A stretch of DNA of 64,000 nt from Bradyrhizobium canariense (GTDB taxonomy: Bacteria; Pseudomonadota; Alphaproteobacteria; Rhizobiales; Xanthobacteraceae): contig NZ_VSST01000015.1 in the NCBI RefSeq assembly GCF_019402665.1, positions 248,001-312,000 of the forward strand, in the 5' to 3' direction. This document shows positions 43,370-52,056 of this stretch, piece after piece. The position numbers and the translations under genes are program-made. Below the pieces are notes generated by a model. It was not told the DNA's origin. It did not search any database and saw only the letters and a list, made by a program, of their open reading frames with translations. Each line of letters starts with the position of its first letter. The first letter of the stretch is position 1.

Positions 43370-44920
43370 CTAGCGCAAGCCCGCCCGCCGGAACCCTTCC
43401 AGATAGTGTTCGCGGTCGGCGTCGTTCGCCCATGGCAATTGCGTCGCGATCCAGCGCAGCGAGATGTTGGGCTGGGTGCGGCGGAGCTCGCCCAGCGCCA
43501 TCTCCGCAAGCACGCCGTCGCCGGTCATGCCAGCAGAAACCGCCAGCACGCGGTAGGCGCCGGTAAGGTCGCCGCGGTGGCGGATCGCCTCCCGCGCGAG
43601 CGTGATGGCCTCGCCATAGCGCCGCTCGGTGAAGCGGGCATAGCCGGCGATGCCGTGATAGATCGCCAACGATGGATCGCGCGGCGAGAGCCGCATTGCC
43701 CTCTGCGCTGCCTCGAATGAATCCTTCGGTCGTCCGGCATAGGACAGCGCCAGTGCGTAATAGCCCTGTGCCAGCGAGAAGTTGGGATTGAGCGCGAGCG
43801 CCTGCTCGAACTCGGACAGCGCGTCCGCAAGCCTTCGCGTCGAGAAGTAGACGCTTCCGAGCGCAGCGTGCGCCCAGGCATCCTCGTGGTCGCAGCGCAC
43901 CGCGGCGAGCGCGGCGGCTTCGGCCACCGGTGCCACCACGGCAAGCTCGGCCCAGCCGAGATGCACGCCGAACATGTGGTTCGCCGCGAGCACCGACCGC
44001 GCCTGGCCGTAGTTCGGGTCGATGCCGACCGCGCGTTCCAGCAGCGCCCGCGCGGTCTCGTGATCCCGCCGCGTCACCCGCCAGTAATGCGACAGCGCCC
44101 GCATCAGGAGATCCCAGGCATCCAGGCTCGCGGGGGGCTTGCGATGGGCGCGAAAACTTTCCGCCGCATGAATCTGCGGCTCGATCGCCGCCGCGATCGC
44201 GTTGGTGATTTCGTCCTGCACGGCGAACACGTCGACCAGCTCGCGGTCGTAGCGCTCGGCCCAGAGATGGCTGCCCGTCGTGGCGTCGTTGAGCTGCGCG
44301 GTGATGCGCACCCGGTTGTCCGACTTGCGCACGCTGCCTTCGACGACGTAGCGGACGCCGAGTTCCTCGGCGATCTGCCGGATGTGGACAGCGCGGCCCT
44401 TGTAGGTAAAGGACGAGTTGCGGGCGATCACCATGAACCAGCGCTGCTTCGACAGCGCGGTGAGGATGTCCTCGCTGATCCCGTCGCCGAAATAGTCCTG
44501 TGCGGGATCGCCGCTCATGTTCTCGAAAGCGAGCACCGCGACCGCCGGGCGGTCCGCCAGGGCGCGCGGCAAAGCAGCGACGGGTTGCGTGGGGGCGGGC
44601 GCGGATGCCATTTCTTCCCGGACTTCGCCGACGAAACGAAAGCCCTTGCGCGGAATGGTCTTGATCAGCCGCTGAGTCGCACCGTCGTCGCCGAGCGCCT
44701 TGCGCGCGGCGTTGATCCGGCTGTTCAGGGCGGAATCAGAGATGATCCGATCGCTCCAAATCTGGCTGATCAGGTCATCCTTGCTGACCACACGGGTGCG
44801 CTGCGCCACCAGATAAAGCAGGAGATCGAACACCTGCGGCTGCAACGGCACGGCGGCGCCGCTGCAGGTGAGTTCCCGCAGGTCGCCGTCGAGCACGTTG
44901 TTTTCAAAGCGAAATCGCAC
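43370..44920 (-). CDS. CadC-like winged-helix regulator with TolB-type and TPR domains, copy A
   Basis: 516 aa. Residues ~1-100 are an OmpR-type winged helix (LQPQVFDLLLYLVAQRTRVVSKDDLISQIW, then IPRKGFRFVGEV). Residues ~120-260 match the FlgO/adenylate-cyclase-associated domain (PAVAVLAFENMSGDPAQDYFGDGISEDILTAL, then VRYVVEGSVRKSDNRVRITAQL). The rest is TPR-like (NPNFSLAQGYYALALSYAGR). No membrane helix, so it is cytoplasmic. The start is GTG (MRFRFENN). It is divergent from mddA, and its upstream region contains an 11-bp-phased repeat. A paralog lies at 46537. Confidence 0.88.
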   Translation of the reverse strand: MRFRFENNVLDGDLRELTCSGAAVPLQPQVFDLLLYLVAQRTRVVSKDDLISQIWSDRIISDSALNSRINAARKALGDDGATQRLIKTIPRKGFRFVGEVREEMASAPAPTQPVAALPRALADRPAVAVLAFENMSGDPAQDYFGDGISEDILTALSKQRWFMVIARNSSFTYKGRAVHIRQIAEELGVRYVVEGSVRKSDNRVRITAQLNDATTGSHLWAERYDRELVDVFAVQDEITNAIAAAIEPQIHAAESFRAHRKPPASLDAWDLLMRALSHYWRVTRRDHETARALLERAVGIDPNYGQARSVLAANHMFGVHLGWAELAVVAPVAEAAALAAVRCDHEDAWAHAALGSVYFSTRRLADALSEFEQALALNPNFSLAQGYYALALSYAGRPKDSFEAAQRAMRLSPRDPSLAIYHGIAGYARFTERRYGEAITLAREAIRHRGDLTGAYRVLAVSAGMTGDGVLAEMALGELRRTQPNISLRWIATQLPWANDADREHYLEGFRRAGLR

Positions 44921-44926
44921 GTTTCT

Positions 44927-44969
44927 GTCGTCTCAAGCAAAAATCAAAGTCGTCTCAGGCGAAAATCAA
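44927..44969. promoter_or_regulatory. Direct repeat operator candidate with 11-bp phase
   Basis: Two 21-bp units, GTCGTCTCA...ATCAA, with a 22-bp period and two mismatches. TCA triplets fall at 44933, 44944, 44955 and 44966, each 11 bp apart. It lies 7 bp upstream of the regulator gene and ~86-128 nt before mddA. Tandem ~11-bp direct repeats are the classical layout for OmpR/PhoB winged helices, so autoregulation and control of mddA are plausible. Confidence 0.65.
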
Positions 44970-45054
44970 CCGTCCGCGAAAGTCTTGGGACCTCCGGTGC
45001 GGCATGGTGCAGCGACCAATGAAGTGCTGGCGTTTTGGCACAACGGAGCTGTTT

Positions 45055-45840
45055 ATGACCCAAATTGATCATCAGGTTGATCCTATCGGCCCGGTTGCGG
45101 GCTCACGCATTTTCAAGTTCATCGCCTTTCTGTACGGAATTGCGGCGTATCTCGTGTTTTTCGTCACCATTCTCTACGCCATCGGCTTCGTCATGGGGCT
45201 CGTGGTGCCGAAGACCATCGATACCGGGACCGATACGCCCGTGGCCGAGGCCGTCATCATCAATCTGCTCGTGATGGCCCTGTTTGCGATCCAGCACAGC
45301 GTCATGGCGCGCCGGCAATTCAAGGCCTGGTGGACGCAGTACGTCCCCAAGCCGGTCGAGCGCAGCACCTATGTGCTGTTTGCCAGCCTGTCATTGCTTC
45401 TCCTGTTCTGGCAGTGGCGTCCGCTGCCCACGGTCATATGGGACGTCGCGAACCCGGATCTTGCTGTGACGATCGTCACGCTGTCGCTGGTGGGCTGGGT
45501 CCTGGTGTTTACCTCGACCTTCATCATCAATCACTTCGAGTTGTTCGGATTGCATCAGGTGACCAATCATCTCGTCGGTAAGGAGGCGTCGCCGCCGCGC
45601 TTCAAGACGCCGCTGCTCTACAAGTTCGTCCGTCATCCGATCTATCTCGGCTTCATCATCGCGTTCTGGGCGGCGCCGGTCATGACCGTGGGCCATCTGC
45701 TGTTCGCCGCCGTGACGACGGCCTACATCTTCGTCGGCATCGCGCTGGAGGAGCACGACCTCATCGATCTCTTCGGCGACGAGTACCGGCAGTACAAACA
45801 ACGGGTGTCGATGCTTATTCCCTGGCGCAAGTCGGTATAG
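45055..45840 (+). CDS. mddA: Methanethiol S-methyltransferase (MddA-like), membrane protein
   Basis: About 261 aa, with five or six membrane helices and the C-terminal ICMT/PEMT fold with a SAM-binding region around VRHPIYLGFIIAFWAAPVMTVGHLLFA and EEHDLIDLFGDEYRQY. The N-terminal pattern IAAYLVFFVTILYAIGFVMGL, then QHSVMARRQFKAWWT, is characteristic of the MddA group. That group uses S-adenosylmethionine to make dimethyl sulfide from methanethiol. From memory, an MddA homolog is characterised in Bradyrhizobium diazoefficiens. The chosen ATG (MTQIDHQ) is the first that looks native; an earlier frame runs 17 codons further. It is divergent from a winged-helix regulator with the operator-like repeat between. 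Confidence 0.8.
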   Translation: MTQIDHQVDPIGPVAGSRIFKFIAFLYGIAAYLVFFVTILYAIGFVMGLVVPKTIDTGTDTPVAEAVIINLLVMALFAIQHSVMARRQFKAWWTQYVPKPVERSTYVLFASLSLLLLFWQWRPLPTVIWDVANPDLAVTIVTLSLVGWVLVFTSTFIINHFELFGLHQVTNHLVGKEASPPRFKTPLLYKFVRHPIYLGFIIAFWAAPVMTVGHLLFAAVTTAYIFVGIALEEHDLIDLFGDEYRQYKQRVSMLIPWRKSV

Positions 45841-45933
45841 CTTGCGCGTCGTTCGGCCGCGTCCGCCGAAAGGAGGACGCTCGGCGGCGCCGAGGCGCGT
45901 AACGGAGCTTGCCGACCCGGCCTTCCACGTTTC

Positions 45934-45959
45934 TCGGGGTGAATCCCCCTTCACCCCGA
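45934..45959 (+). terminator. Hairpin downstream of mddA
   Basis: TCGGGGTGAA (45934-45943) pairs with TTCACCCCGA (45950-45959): 10 perfect base pairs and a 6-nt C-rich loop, about 94 nt after the mddA stop. No T-run follows. Could terminate mddA or be part of a dispersed element. Confidence 0.5.
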
Positions 45960-46003
45960 CGCTATTAGTGCGAGCGAAGCTCGTCGCGACCCCCGCATTC
46001 CTT

Positions 46004-46023
46004 TTTGCCGACTTATCGGCAAA
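46004..46023. promoter_or_regulatory. Palindrome upstream of the GFA-family gene
   Basis: TTTGCCGA - CTTA - TCGGCAAA, 8-bp perfect arms with a 4-nt loop, 47 nt before the GFA gene start. It could be a dimeric repressor operator or a small leader hairpin. Confidence 0.45.
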
Positions 46024-46070
46024 CAGCAGCGGGGAGAGGAATCTGAACAATCATCAACGGAGACGACCTA

Positions 46071-46493
46071 ATGAAACATGTTGGAAACTGCTTCTGTGGC
46101 GCGGTCACGATCGAGGTCACAGGCGCGCCGGAGGCGATGGGCTATTGCCATTGCAGCTCGTGCCGCTCGTGGTCGGGCGGTCCGGTGAACGCCTTCAGCC
46201 TGTGGAAGCCCGAAGCCGTGCGCATCACAGAAGGTGCAGAGAATGTCGAGACCTTTGCGAAGACGCCGCTCAGCCAGCGCAAATATTGCAAGAAGTGCGG
46301 CGGTCATCTCATGACCAACCATCCGCCGCTCGGCCTGATCGACGTCTTCACTGCCACCATCCCCACCCTGGCGTTTGCACCAGGCGTCCACGTCAACTAC
46401 GCCGAGACGGTGCTGCCGATGCGCGACGGCCTGCCCAAGCTCAAGGATTTTCCGGCCGAGTTCGGCGGCAGCGGCGAGATGATGCAGGAGTGA
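46071..46493 (+). CDS. GFA/CENP-V domain protein (glutathione-dependent formaldehyde-activating-like)
   Basis: 140 aa. Zinc-binding cysteines appear in GNCFCGAVTIEV (C-x-C), GYCHCSSCRSWSGG (C-x-C-x-x-C) and KYCKKCGGHLM (C-x-x-C), the GFA fold signature. Proteins of this fold bind glutathione or small thiols and metals; several are of unknown reaction. It lies between mddA (same strand, 230 nt upstream) and the second winged-helix regulator (convergent, hairpin between). Co-occurrence with mddA and twin regulators suggests a thiol or one-carbon stress role, but this is inference. Confidence 0.85.
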   Translation: MKHVGNCFCGAVTIEVTGAPEAMGYCHCSSCRSWSGGPVNAFSLWKPEAVRITEGAENVETFAKTPLSQRKYCKKCGGHLMTNHPPLGLIDVFTATIPTLAFAPGVHVNYAETVLPMRDGLPKLKDFPAEFGGSGEMMQE

Positions 46494-46502
46494 CGGCGCC
46501 CT

Positions 46503-46530
46503 TCTCCTCTCCCGCAAGCGGGAGAGGAGA
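46503..46530. terminator. Bidirectional hairpin between GFA gene and regulator copy B
   Basis: TCTCCTCTCCCGC and GCGGGAGAGGAGA are perfect 13-bp inverted arms with a 2-nt spacer, 10 nt after the GFA stop and 7 nt before the convergent regulator stop. It should terminate or stabilise both transcripts; no strong T-tract is present. Confidence 0.7.
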
Positions 46531-46536
46531 GATTTG

Positions 46537-48096
46537 CTACCTCATTCCTGCGCGCCACAGTCCCTCGAGGTAATGCTCGCGATCCTCTTCCCGCAGCATC
46601 GGCAGCTCGCGCGTGATCCAGGCCAGCGAGATGCCGGGCTGGGCGCGGCGCAAGCCTTCCAGGGCGGAAGCCGAGAGCACGGGATCCCCCGACATGCCGG
46701 CGGCGGCCGTCAGCACGCGATGCGCGCCGACGAAATCGGCGCGCTGCCGCATCGACTCGCGCGCCATCTGCACGGCTGCCTCGTAGTTATGTCCGATGAA
46801 CTGGGCATAGGCGGCGATCCCGCAATAGATCGGCGCAAGCGGATCCCGCGGGCTCAGCCGCAGCGCGTGGCGCGCGGCGGCATCGCCGTCCTGCCATCGT
46901 CCTGCGTAGCACAGCGTGACGCCATGGAAGGCGTGCGCCATCGCAAAGTTCGGATTGAGTTCCAGCGCCAGTTCGAACTCTGCCAGTGCGTCGTCGAAGC
47001 GGCGGCGGAATAGATAAGTATAAGCCAGACCATGATGGGCCCATGCATCCTCACGATCGGCCTCCACCGCCGCGAGCGCGGCGCGCTCGGCGACCGGCAC
47101 GGTCGGGGCCATGTCGGACCAGCCCATATGCGCGCCGAAGATGTGGCTGGTCGCGAGCAAGCCGAGCGCCTTGCCATAGGCGGGATCGAGCGCGACGGCC
47201 TTCTCGAGCAATCCTTGCGCGGCGGCATTGTCCTCGTGGGTGATGCGCCAGTAATGCGACAATGCGCGCATCACGAGGTCCCAGGCATCCAGGCTTCCCG
47301 GCGGCTTCTGCTGGGCGCGAAAACTCTCGGCGGTATAGAGCTGCGGCTCGATCGCGGCGACGATCGCCTCGGTGATCTCGTCCTGCACCGCGAAGATGTC
47401 GGCAAGCTCGCGGTCGTAGCGTTCGGCCCAGAGATGGCTGCCGGTCGAGACGTCGTTGAGCTGTGCGGAGATGCGCACGCGATCGCCGCTCCGCCGCACG
47501 CTGCCTTCGAGCACGTAGCGCACGCCGAGCTCGCGCGCGACCTCGTTCATGTGCACAGCGCGGCCCTTGTAGACGAAGGAGGAGTTGCGCGCGATGACGA
47601 AGAACCAACGCAGCTTCGACAGCGCGGTGATGATGTCCTCGCTGATCCCGTCCGAGAAATAGTCCTGCTCGCGGTCGCCGCTCATGTTGGTAAAGGGCAG
47701 CACCGCGATCGCCGGCCGGTCCGGCAGCGCCAGCGGGGCCTGCAGTAGCTTCGCTCCGAAATCGGATTCCGGCGCGGTTGCTCCACGCTTGGTCTCGACG
47801 TCGCCGACGAAACGAAAACCCTTGCGCGAGATGGTACGGATCACCGCCTGGCTCGCGCCGGTGTCGCCGACCGCCTTGCGTGCCGCATTGATCCTGCTGG
47901 TCAGCGTGGATTCGGACACGCTGCGCCCGTGCCAGATCTTGTCGATCAGCTCGTCCTTGCTGACCACCCGGTCGCGGTTCTCCATGAGGTGGACAACGAG
48001 ATCGAAGACCTGCGGCTCCACGGCAACGGGAACCTGCTCGCGGCTCAGCTCGCGCAAGTCGGTATCGAGCAGGTGATCCCGGAACAGAAACTGCAC
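46537..48096 (-). CDS. CadC-like winged-helix regulator with TolB-type and TPR domains, copy B
   Basis: 519 aa, the same architecture as the gene at 43370: winged helix (VEPQVFDLVVHLMENRDRVVSKDELIDKIW), FlgO-like domain (PAIAVLPFTNMSGDREQDYFSDGISEDIITAL, then GSVRRSGDRVRISAQL) and TPR half (NPNFAMAHAFHGVTLCYAGR). Long identical stretches (GSHLWAERYDREL, AVQDEIT, SLDAWDLVMRALSHYWR in both) mark a recent duplication. It starts at GTG like its copy. The upstream spacer lacks the four-TCA 11-bp repeat seen at copy A. Both copies flank mddA and the GFA gene. Confidence 0.88.
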   Translation of the reverse strand: MQFLFRDHLLDTDLRELSREQVPVAVEPQVFDLVVHLMENRDRVVSKDELIDKIWHGRSVSESTLTSRINAARKAVGDTGASQAVIRTISRKGFRFVGDVETKRGATAPESDFGAKLLQAPLALPDRPAIAVLPFTNMSGDREQDYFSDGISEDIITALSKLRWFFVIARNSSFVYKGRAVHMNEVARELGVRYVLEGSVRRSGDRVRISAQLNDVSTGSHLWAERYDRELADIFAVQDEITEAIVAAIEPQLYTAESFRAQQKPPGSLDAWDLVMRALSHYWRITHEDNAAAQGLLEKAVALDPAYGKALGLLATSHIFGAHMGWSDMAPTVPVAERAALAAVEADREDAWAHHGLAYTYLFRRRFDDALAEFELALELNPNFAMAHAFHGVTLCYAGRWQDGDAAARHALRLSPRDPLAPIYCGIAAYAQFIGHNYEAAVQMARESMRQRADFVGAHRVLTAAAGMSGDPVLSASALEGLRRAQPGISLAWITRELPMLREEDREHYLEGLWRAGMR

Positions 48097-48534
48097 GTCG
48101 AAAACTCAGACCTCAAGGCAACATCGGGCAATGATGAAAGCAAAACGGATTTCGGCTGATGTCTGTGAGTCCACCGAGGGGCCTGCCCGGTTCACCACGA
48201 TCGCGTGATGGCAGGCATGCAGTTTACGGGGAGGAATGCAGCCTTGGTTAGAACGTGGCCGGTTCGGCCGGATTGTCGCGATTTCCTCACGTCATTGCGA
48301 GCGTAGCGAAGCAATCCAGCCTGTCGCCGCGCAGACAGCGTGGAGTGCTTCGTCGCAAGGGCTCCTCGCAATGTCGGTGTTGAGGCAATGGCGTGCGTGC
48401 GGGAGCTTCCCATGTTGTCCTGGCCTTCGCCGCGATGGCATCGAATGTGTGACGAACGGTGAATGTCCATTGCCGAACAGTTCCGCGTGCGTAAGCTGCC
48501 GCCCACACAAAACACCAACCACGAAGAAACGCCC
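48097..48534. other. Spacer, 438 nt, with a degenerate repeat
   Basis: Between regulator copy B (minus) and the lyase gene (plus), so both promoters should be here. It holds the second copy of the palindromic repeat (48290-48373). No coding frame with convincing features was seen; the frame running into the lyase start from 48463 has no conserved residues before MPAFHAS. Confidence 0.5.
48290..48373. repeat. Inverted repeat, copy 2 (right arm degenerated)
   Basis: CGTCATTGCGAGCG starts the 30-bp left arm (48290-48319), identical to 18875-18904 except at one base (T for C). The right side (48341-48373) keeps the TGGAGTGCTTCG and TCGCAATG parts but has an insertion and changes, so it is a decayed copy. 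Confidence 0.78.
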
Positions 48535-49896
48535 ATGCCCGCTTTTCATGCCTCGACCACCGTGCTCGATTCCGTGCTGTTCCGCGATGCCTTCGGCACG
48601 CCGCAGATGCGGGAGGTGTTTTCCGATATCGCGACGGTCGCGCGCTATGCCGAGGTCGAGGTGGCACTGGCGAAAGCGGAAGCGAAGTGCGGGGTGATTC
48701 CGCACGATGCCGCCGACCAGATCGCGGCGCGGACCGATGTTGCCGCGCTCGATTTCGACCTGTTGCGGCAGGAGACCGATGTCGTCGGCTATCCGATCCT
48801 GCCGCTCGTGCATCAGATGGTGAAGCAATGCGGCGATGCCGGCCGCTATGTGCATTGGGGCGCGACCACGCAGGACATCATGGACACCGCCGTGGTGCTG
48901 CAATTGCGCGCCGGGCTCGAGATCGTCGAGCAGGACATCGCCGCGCTGCGCACAATCCTTGCCGACCTCTCGAAGCGCCACCGCGACACGCCGATGGCGG
49001 GCCGCACCCATCTCCAGCAGGCGCTGCCGGTCACCTTCGGCTACAAGACCGCGATCTGGCTCGCGATGTTCGACCGCCACGCCGAGCGCCTCAGTGAATT
49101 GAAGCCGCGCGTCCTGGTCGGCCAGTTCGCCGGCGCCGCCGGCACGCTGGCCTCGCTCGGCGACAAGGGGTTCGAGGTGCAGGAAGCGCTCTGCGCCGAA
49201 CTGAGGCTTGGCGTCCCCGCTTCGACCTGGCACGTCGCACGCGACGGTTTTGCCGAGGCCGTCAACTTCCTGGCGCTCGTCACCGGCTCGCTCGGCAAGA
49301 TCGCGCTCGACATCATGATCATGGCCTCGACCGAATTCGCCGAGGTCTACGAGCCCTTCGTCAAGGGACGCGGTGCTTCCTCGACTATGCCTCAGAAGCG
49401 CAACCCGATCTCCTCGGAACTGATGCTCGCGGCGTCGAAGGCGGTGCGCCAGCACGCCGGCCTCATGCTGGATGCCATGGTGCAGGATTTCGAGCGCGCC
49501 ACCGGGCCCTGGCACGCCGAATGGATGGCGATCCCCGAGAGCTTCGTGCTGACCGCCGGCGCCTTGCACCAGGCGAAGTTCGCGCTCGCCGGCCTCATCG
49601 TGGATGAAAGCAAGATGAACGAGAATCTCGCCGTCAGCCGCGGTCTGATCGTGGCCGAAGCCGTCATGATGGGGCTCGCGCCGCAGATCGGGCGGCAGGA
49701 GGCCCATGACGTGGTCTATGACGCCTGCCGGCTCGCCAATGAGAAAGGTCTTACGCTGGCGGACGCGCTCTCGTCCGATTCCCGCGTCTCTGTCAGAATC
49801 GACCGTGCCACGATCGAGGCGCTGACATCACCGAAAAATTACCTCGGCCTTGCTCCCGCCATGGTCGACCGGGTGCTGAAATCGGCAACGCGTTGA
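48535..49896 (+). CDS. Lyase of the fumarase/adenylosuccinate lyase superfamily (carboxymuconate cycloisomerase-like)
   Basis: About 453 aa. The superfamily signature GASSTMPQKRNPISSE is near residue 275. Other conserved parts are GRYVHWGATTQDIMDTA (catalytic Thr/Ser region), GRTHLQQALPVTFG and FAGAAGTLASLG. The all-alpha homotetramer eliminates fumarate-like groups by beta-elimination or, in 3-carboxy-cis,cis-muconate cycloisomerases, runs the reverse addition. The N-terminal HASTTVLDSVLFRDAFGT start is like the PcaB/ADSL-like branch, not PurB proper. No pathway gene adjoins. The start is the ATG before PAFHAST, preceded only by a weak GAAG ribosome site. Confidence 0.83.
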   Translation: MPAFHASTTVLDSVLFRDAFGTPQMREVFSDIATVARYAEVEVALAKAEAKCGVIPHDAADQIAARTDVAALDFDLLRQETDVVGYPILPLVHQMVKQCGDAGRYVHWGATTQDIMDTAVVLQLRAGLEIVEQDIAALRTILADLSKRHRDTPMAGRTHLQQALPVTFGYKTAIWLAMFDRHAERLSELKPRVLVGQFAGAAGTLASLGDKGFEVQEALCAELRLGVPASTWHVARDGFAEAVNFLALVTGSLGKIALDIMIMASTEFAEVYEPFVKGRGASSTMPQKRNPISSELMLAASKAVRQHAGLMLDAMVQDFERATGPWHAEWMAIPESFVLTAGALHQAKFALAGLIVDESKMNENLAVSRGLIVAEAVMMGLAPQIGRQEAHDVVYDACRLANEKGLTLADALSSDSRVSVRIDRATIEALTSPKNYLGLAPAMVDRVLKSATR

Positions 49897-50009
49897 AAAC
49901 CAAAATGCGCGAAACTGCGTATCTTTGGGGGGTCGCAAGGCACTCGCGCACTTGTGTCTCGCGATGCTAGACTTAGATTGGACGAGAGACGTTCGGCAGA
50001 GGATCCGGC

Positions 50010-51266
50010 ATGACTGATCAACGCATCACCTCCACTCCCATCGATCCCGTGAAGCTCGACCGGCTGGCCGAGGTGGCGGTGAAGGTGGGCCTGGGCTTGC
50101 GGCCGGGCCAGGATCTGCTCTTGACGGCACCAGCGATCGCGTTGCCGCTGGTGCGGCGGATCGCGGTGCATGCCTACAAGGCCGGCGCCGGCATCGTGAC
50201 GCCCATTCTCTCCGACGAAGAGATGACGCTGGCGCGCTATCGCCACGGCCACGACGACAGCTTCGATCGCGCCGCCAACTGGCTCTACGAGGGCATGGCC
50301 AAGGCGTTCTCGAACAACACCGCGCGTCTCGCCATCGTCGGCGACAATCCGATGCTGCTCTCGGGCGAAGATGCTTCCAAGGTCGCGCGCGCCAGCAAGG
50401 CCAATTCCATGGCCTATCAGCCGGCGCTGGAAAAGATCGTCAATTTCGACACCAACTGGAACATCATTGCCTACCCGAGCCCGTCCTGGGCGAAGCAAGT
50501 CTTTCCGAACGATCCTGAAGAGGTCGCGATCGGCAAGCTCGCGGACGCGATCTTCGCAGCGTCCCGCGTCGATCGCGACGATGCGCCGGCCAATTGGGCG
50601 AGCCACAATGCGGTGCTGCGGGAGCGCACCAACTGGCTCAACGGCCAGCGTTTCCGCGCGCTCCAGTATTCGGGACCGGGCACCGACCTCACCATCGGGC
50701 TCGCCGACGGCCATGAATGGGAGGGCGGCGCCTCGCTCTCCAAGAACGGCATCAGCTGCAACGCCAATATCCCGACCGAAGAGGTCTTCACCACGCCGCA
50801 TTGCCGGCGCGTCTACGGCCATGTCGTGAGCTCGAAGCCGCTATCCTACCAGGGCACGCTGATCGACAACATCGCGGTGCGCTTCGAGGACGGCCGGATC
50901 GTCGACGCCAAGGCTTCGCGCGGCGAGGAGGTACTGAACAAGGTGCTCGACACCGACGAGGGCGCGCGGCGTCTCGGCGAAGTGGCCCTGGTGCCGCATT
51001 CCTCGCCGATCTCGCAGAGCGGGTTGTTGTTCTATAATACGCTGTTCGACGAGAACGCGGCCTCGCACATCGCGCTCGGCCAGTGCTATTCGAAGTGCTT
51101 CGTCAACGGCGCCCAGCTCACGCCGCAGCAGATCGCGGCGCAAGGCGGCAACCAGAGCCTGATCCATATCGATTGGATGATCGGCTCGGCCGAGACCGAC
51201 ATCGACGGCATTCTGGCCGACGGCAGCAAAGTGCCGGTGTTTCGCAAGGGCGAATGGGCGAAGTAA
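50010..51266 (+). CDS. M29 family aminopeptidase (AmpS/PepS-like)
   Basis: 418-aa metallo-exopeptidase removing N-terminal residues from peptides in the cytoplasm; dimer with two Zn/Co per subunit in the family. Key segments are ANIPTEEVFTTP (metal-binding Glu), GARRLGEVALVPHSSPIS (Glu and His), LFYNTLFDENAASHIALG (Tyr, Asp/Glu, His) and LIHIDWMIGS (Asp) near the C-terminus. The ATG is 20-odd bases after a GGCAGAGGA ribosome site. Its stop abuts the stop of the convergent gene without a gap. Confidence 0.92.
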   Translation: MTDQRITSTPIDPVKLDRLAEVAVKVGLGLRPGQDLLLTAPAIALPLVRRIAVHAYKAGAGIVTPILSDEEMTLARYRHGHDDSFDRAANWLYEGMAKAFSNNTARLAIVGDNPMLLSGEDASKVARASKANSMAYQPALEKIVNFDTNWNIIAYPSPSWAKQVFPNDPEEVAIGKLADAIFAASRVDRDDAPANWASHNAVLRERTNWLNGQRFRALQYSGPGTDLTIGLADGHEWEGGASLSKNGISCNANIPTEEVFTTPHCRRVYGHVVSSKPLSYQGTLIDNIAVRFEDGRIVDAKASRGEEVLNKVLDTDEGARRLGEVALVPHSSPISQSGLLFYNTLFDENAASHIALGQCYSKCFVNGAQLTPQQIAAQGGNQSLIHIDWMIGSAETDIDGILADGSKVPVFRKGEWAK

Positions 51267-51827
51267 CTACGCCGCCGCGTTGCGCAGCATCGGGCTGTTG
51301 TCGATGCTGAAGCGGTTGAACAGCGTCGTGAACGGGCTGCCGTCGGTGGCCCGCACGACGGCGTCGGAGGCCGCCACCGCGTCGTAGAGCGCACCGACCG
51401 GATCATTCGCCTCGGGCAGGTCGAGACCCCCGCGGATTTGCTCGCGGGCCTCGTTGACGTCGTCCTCGTCGTCGAGTGTGGCCTCCAGCGCATCCGCCGC
51501 CCGCCGCATCTCATGGAGATCACCGCCGGCGGAAAATTTGAGGATGTCGAGCCAATAGGGGTGCGCCACGACGAGCTTGACGAAAGCCTCGAAACTCTCC
51601 GCGATGATTCCCGCGCGGCCTTCCGACGAGACGTAGCGCACATTCTGGGACGGCAGCAGAACGAACGCGCCGCCGGAGCCGTCACTGCCGATCTGCCGGG
51701 GGCTTTCGATGCCATCGACGGTGAACCAGGGCTCCTCGTCGGTTGCGAAGGAGACATCGAGGCTGCCGAGCCAGGCCACGACCTCGCCTTGAGTTGCGAG
51801 AACCTCCGGGGTGAGGGGCATCGGCAT
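51267..51827 (-). CDS. Hypothetical protein, SMI1/KNR4-like in appearance
   Basis: About 186 aa. The centre FTVDGIESPRQIGSDGSGGAFVLLP, then VRYVSSEGRAGIIAESFEAFVKLVVAHPYW, looks like the G/D-rich beta-strand plus helix of SUKH (SMI1/KNR4) proteins, which include contact-toxin immunity proteins; I am only moderately sure. The C-terminus ends SPMLRNAAA. The ATG (MPMPLTPEV) follows AAAGGAGCC, a strong ribosome site, so it is preferred over a 12-codon longer frame. No toxin gene is near. It converges head-on with the M29 gene. Confidence 0.7.
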   Translation of the reverse strand: MPMPLTPEVLATQGEVVAWLGSLDVSFATDEEPWFTVDGIESPRQIGSDGSGGAFVLLPSQNVRYVSSEGRAGIIAESFEAFVKLVVAHPYWLDILKFSAGGDLHEMRRAADALEATLDDEDDVNEAREQIRGGLDLPEANDPVGALYDAVAASDAVVRATDGSPFTTLFNRFSIDNSPMLRNAAA

Positions 51828-52056
51828 GGCTCCTTTCAGATAGCTTCGCGCACTTTGTCGCACCCCGGAAAAGAAGGGTTCATGTGTACGAAATTGCAGG
51901 GAAATTGGGACGTTAACCGTTTCGCGTCTGCAACTTGCGGCTGATTGTCGGACCCTGCGTAAGAAAGAATTAAAAACCGGCTACTAGCGTTCCCGCCATC
52001 TTTGAACAATCCGGGCCGAGACCCGGCGGATCATATTTTATCCCCTGGGGGAACAG

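Noticed and set aside
45055..45085. TTGATCATCAGGTTGAT, which looks FNR-like
   Set aside because: Inside the start of the mddA coding region, and the half-sites have the wrong spacing and orientation for TTGAT-N4-ATCAA.
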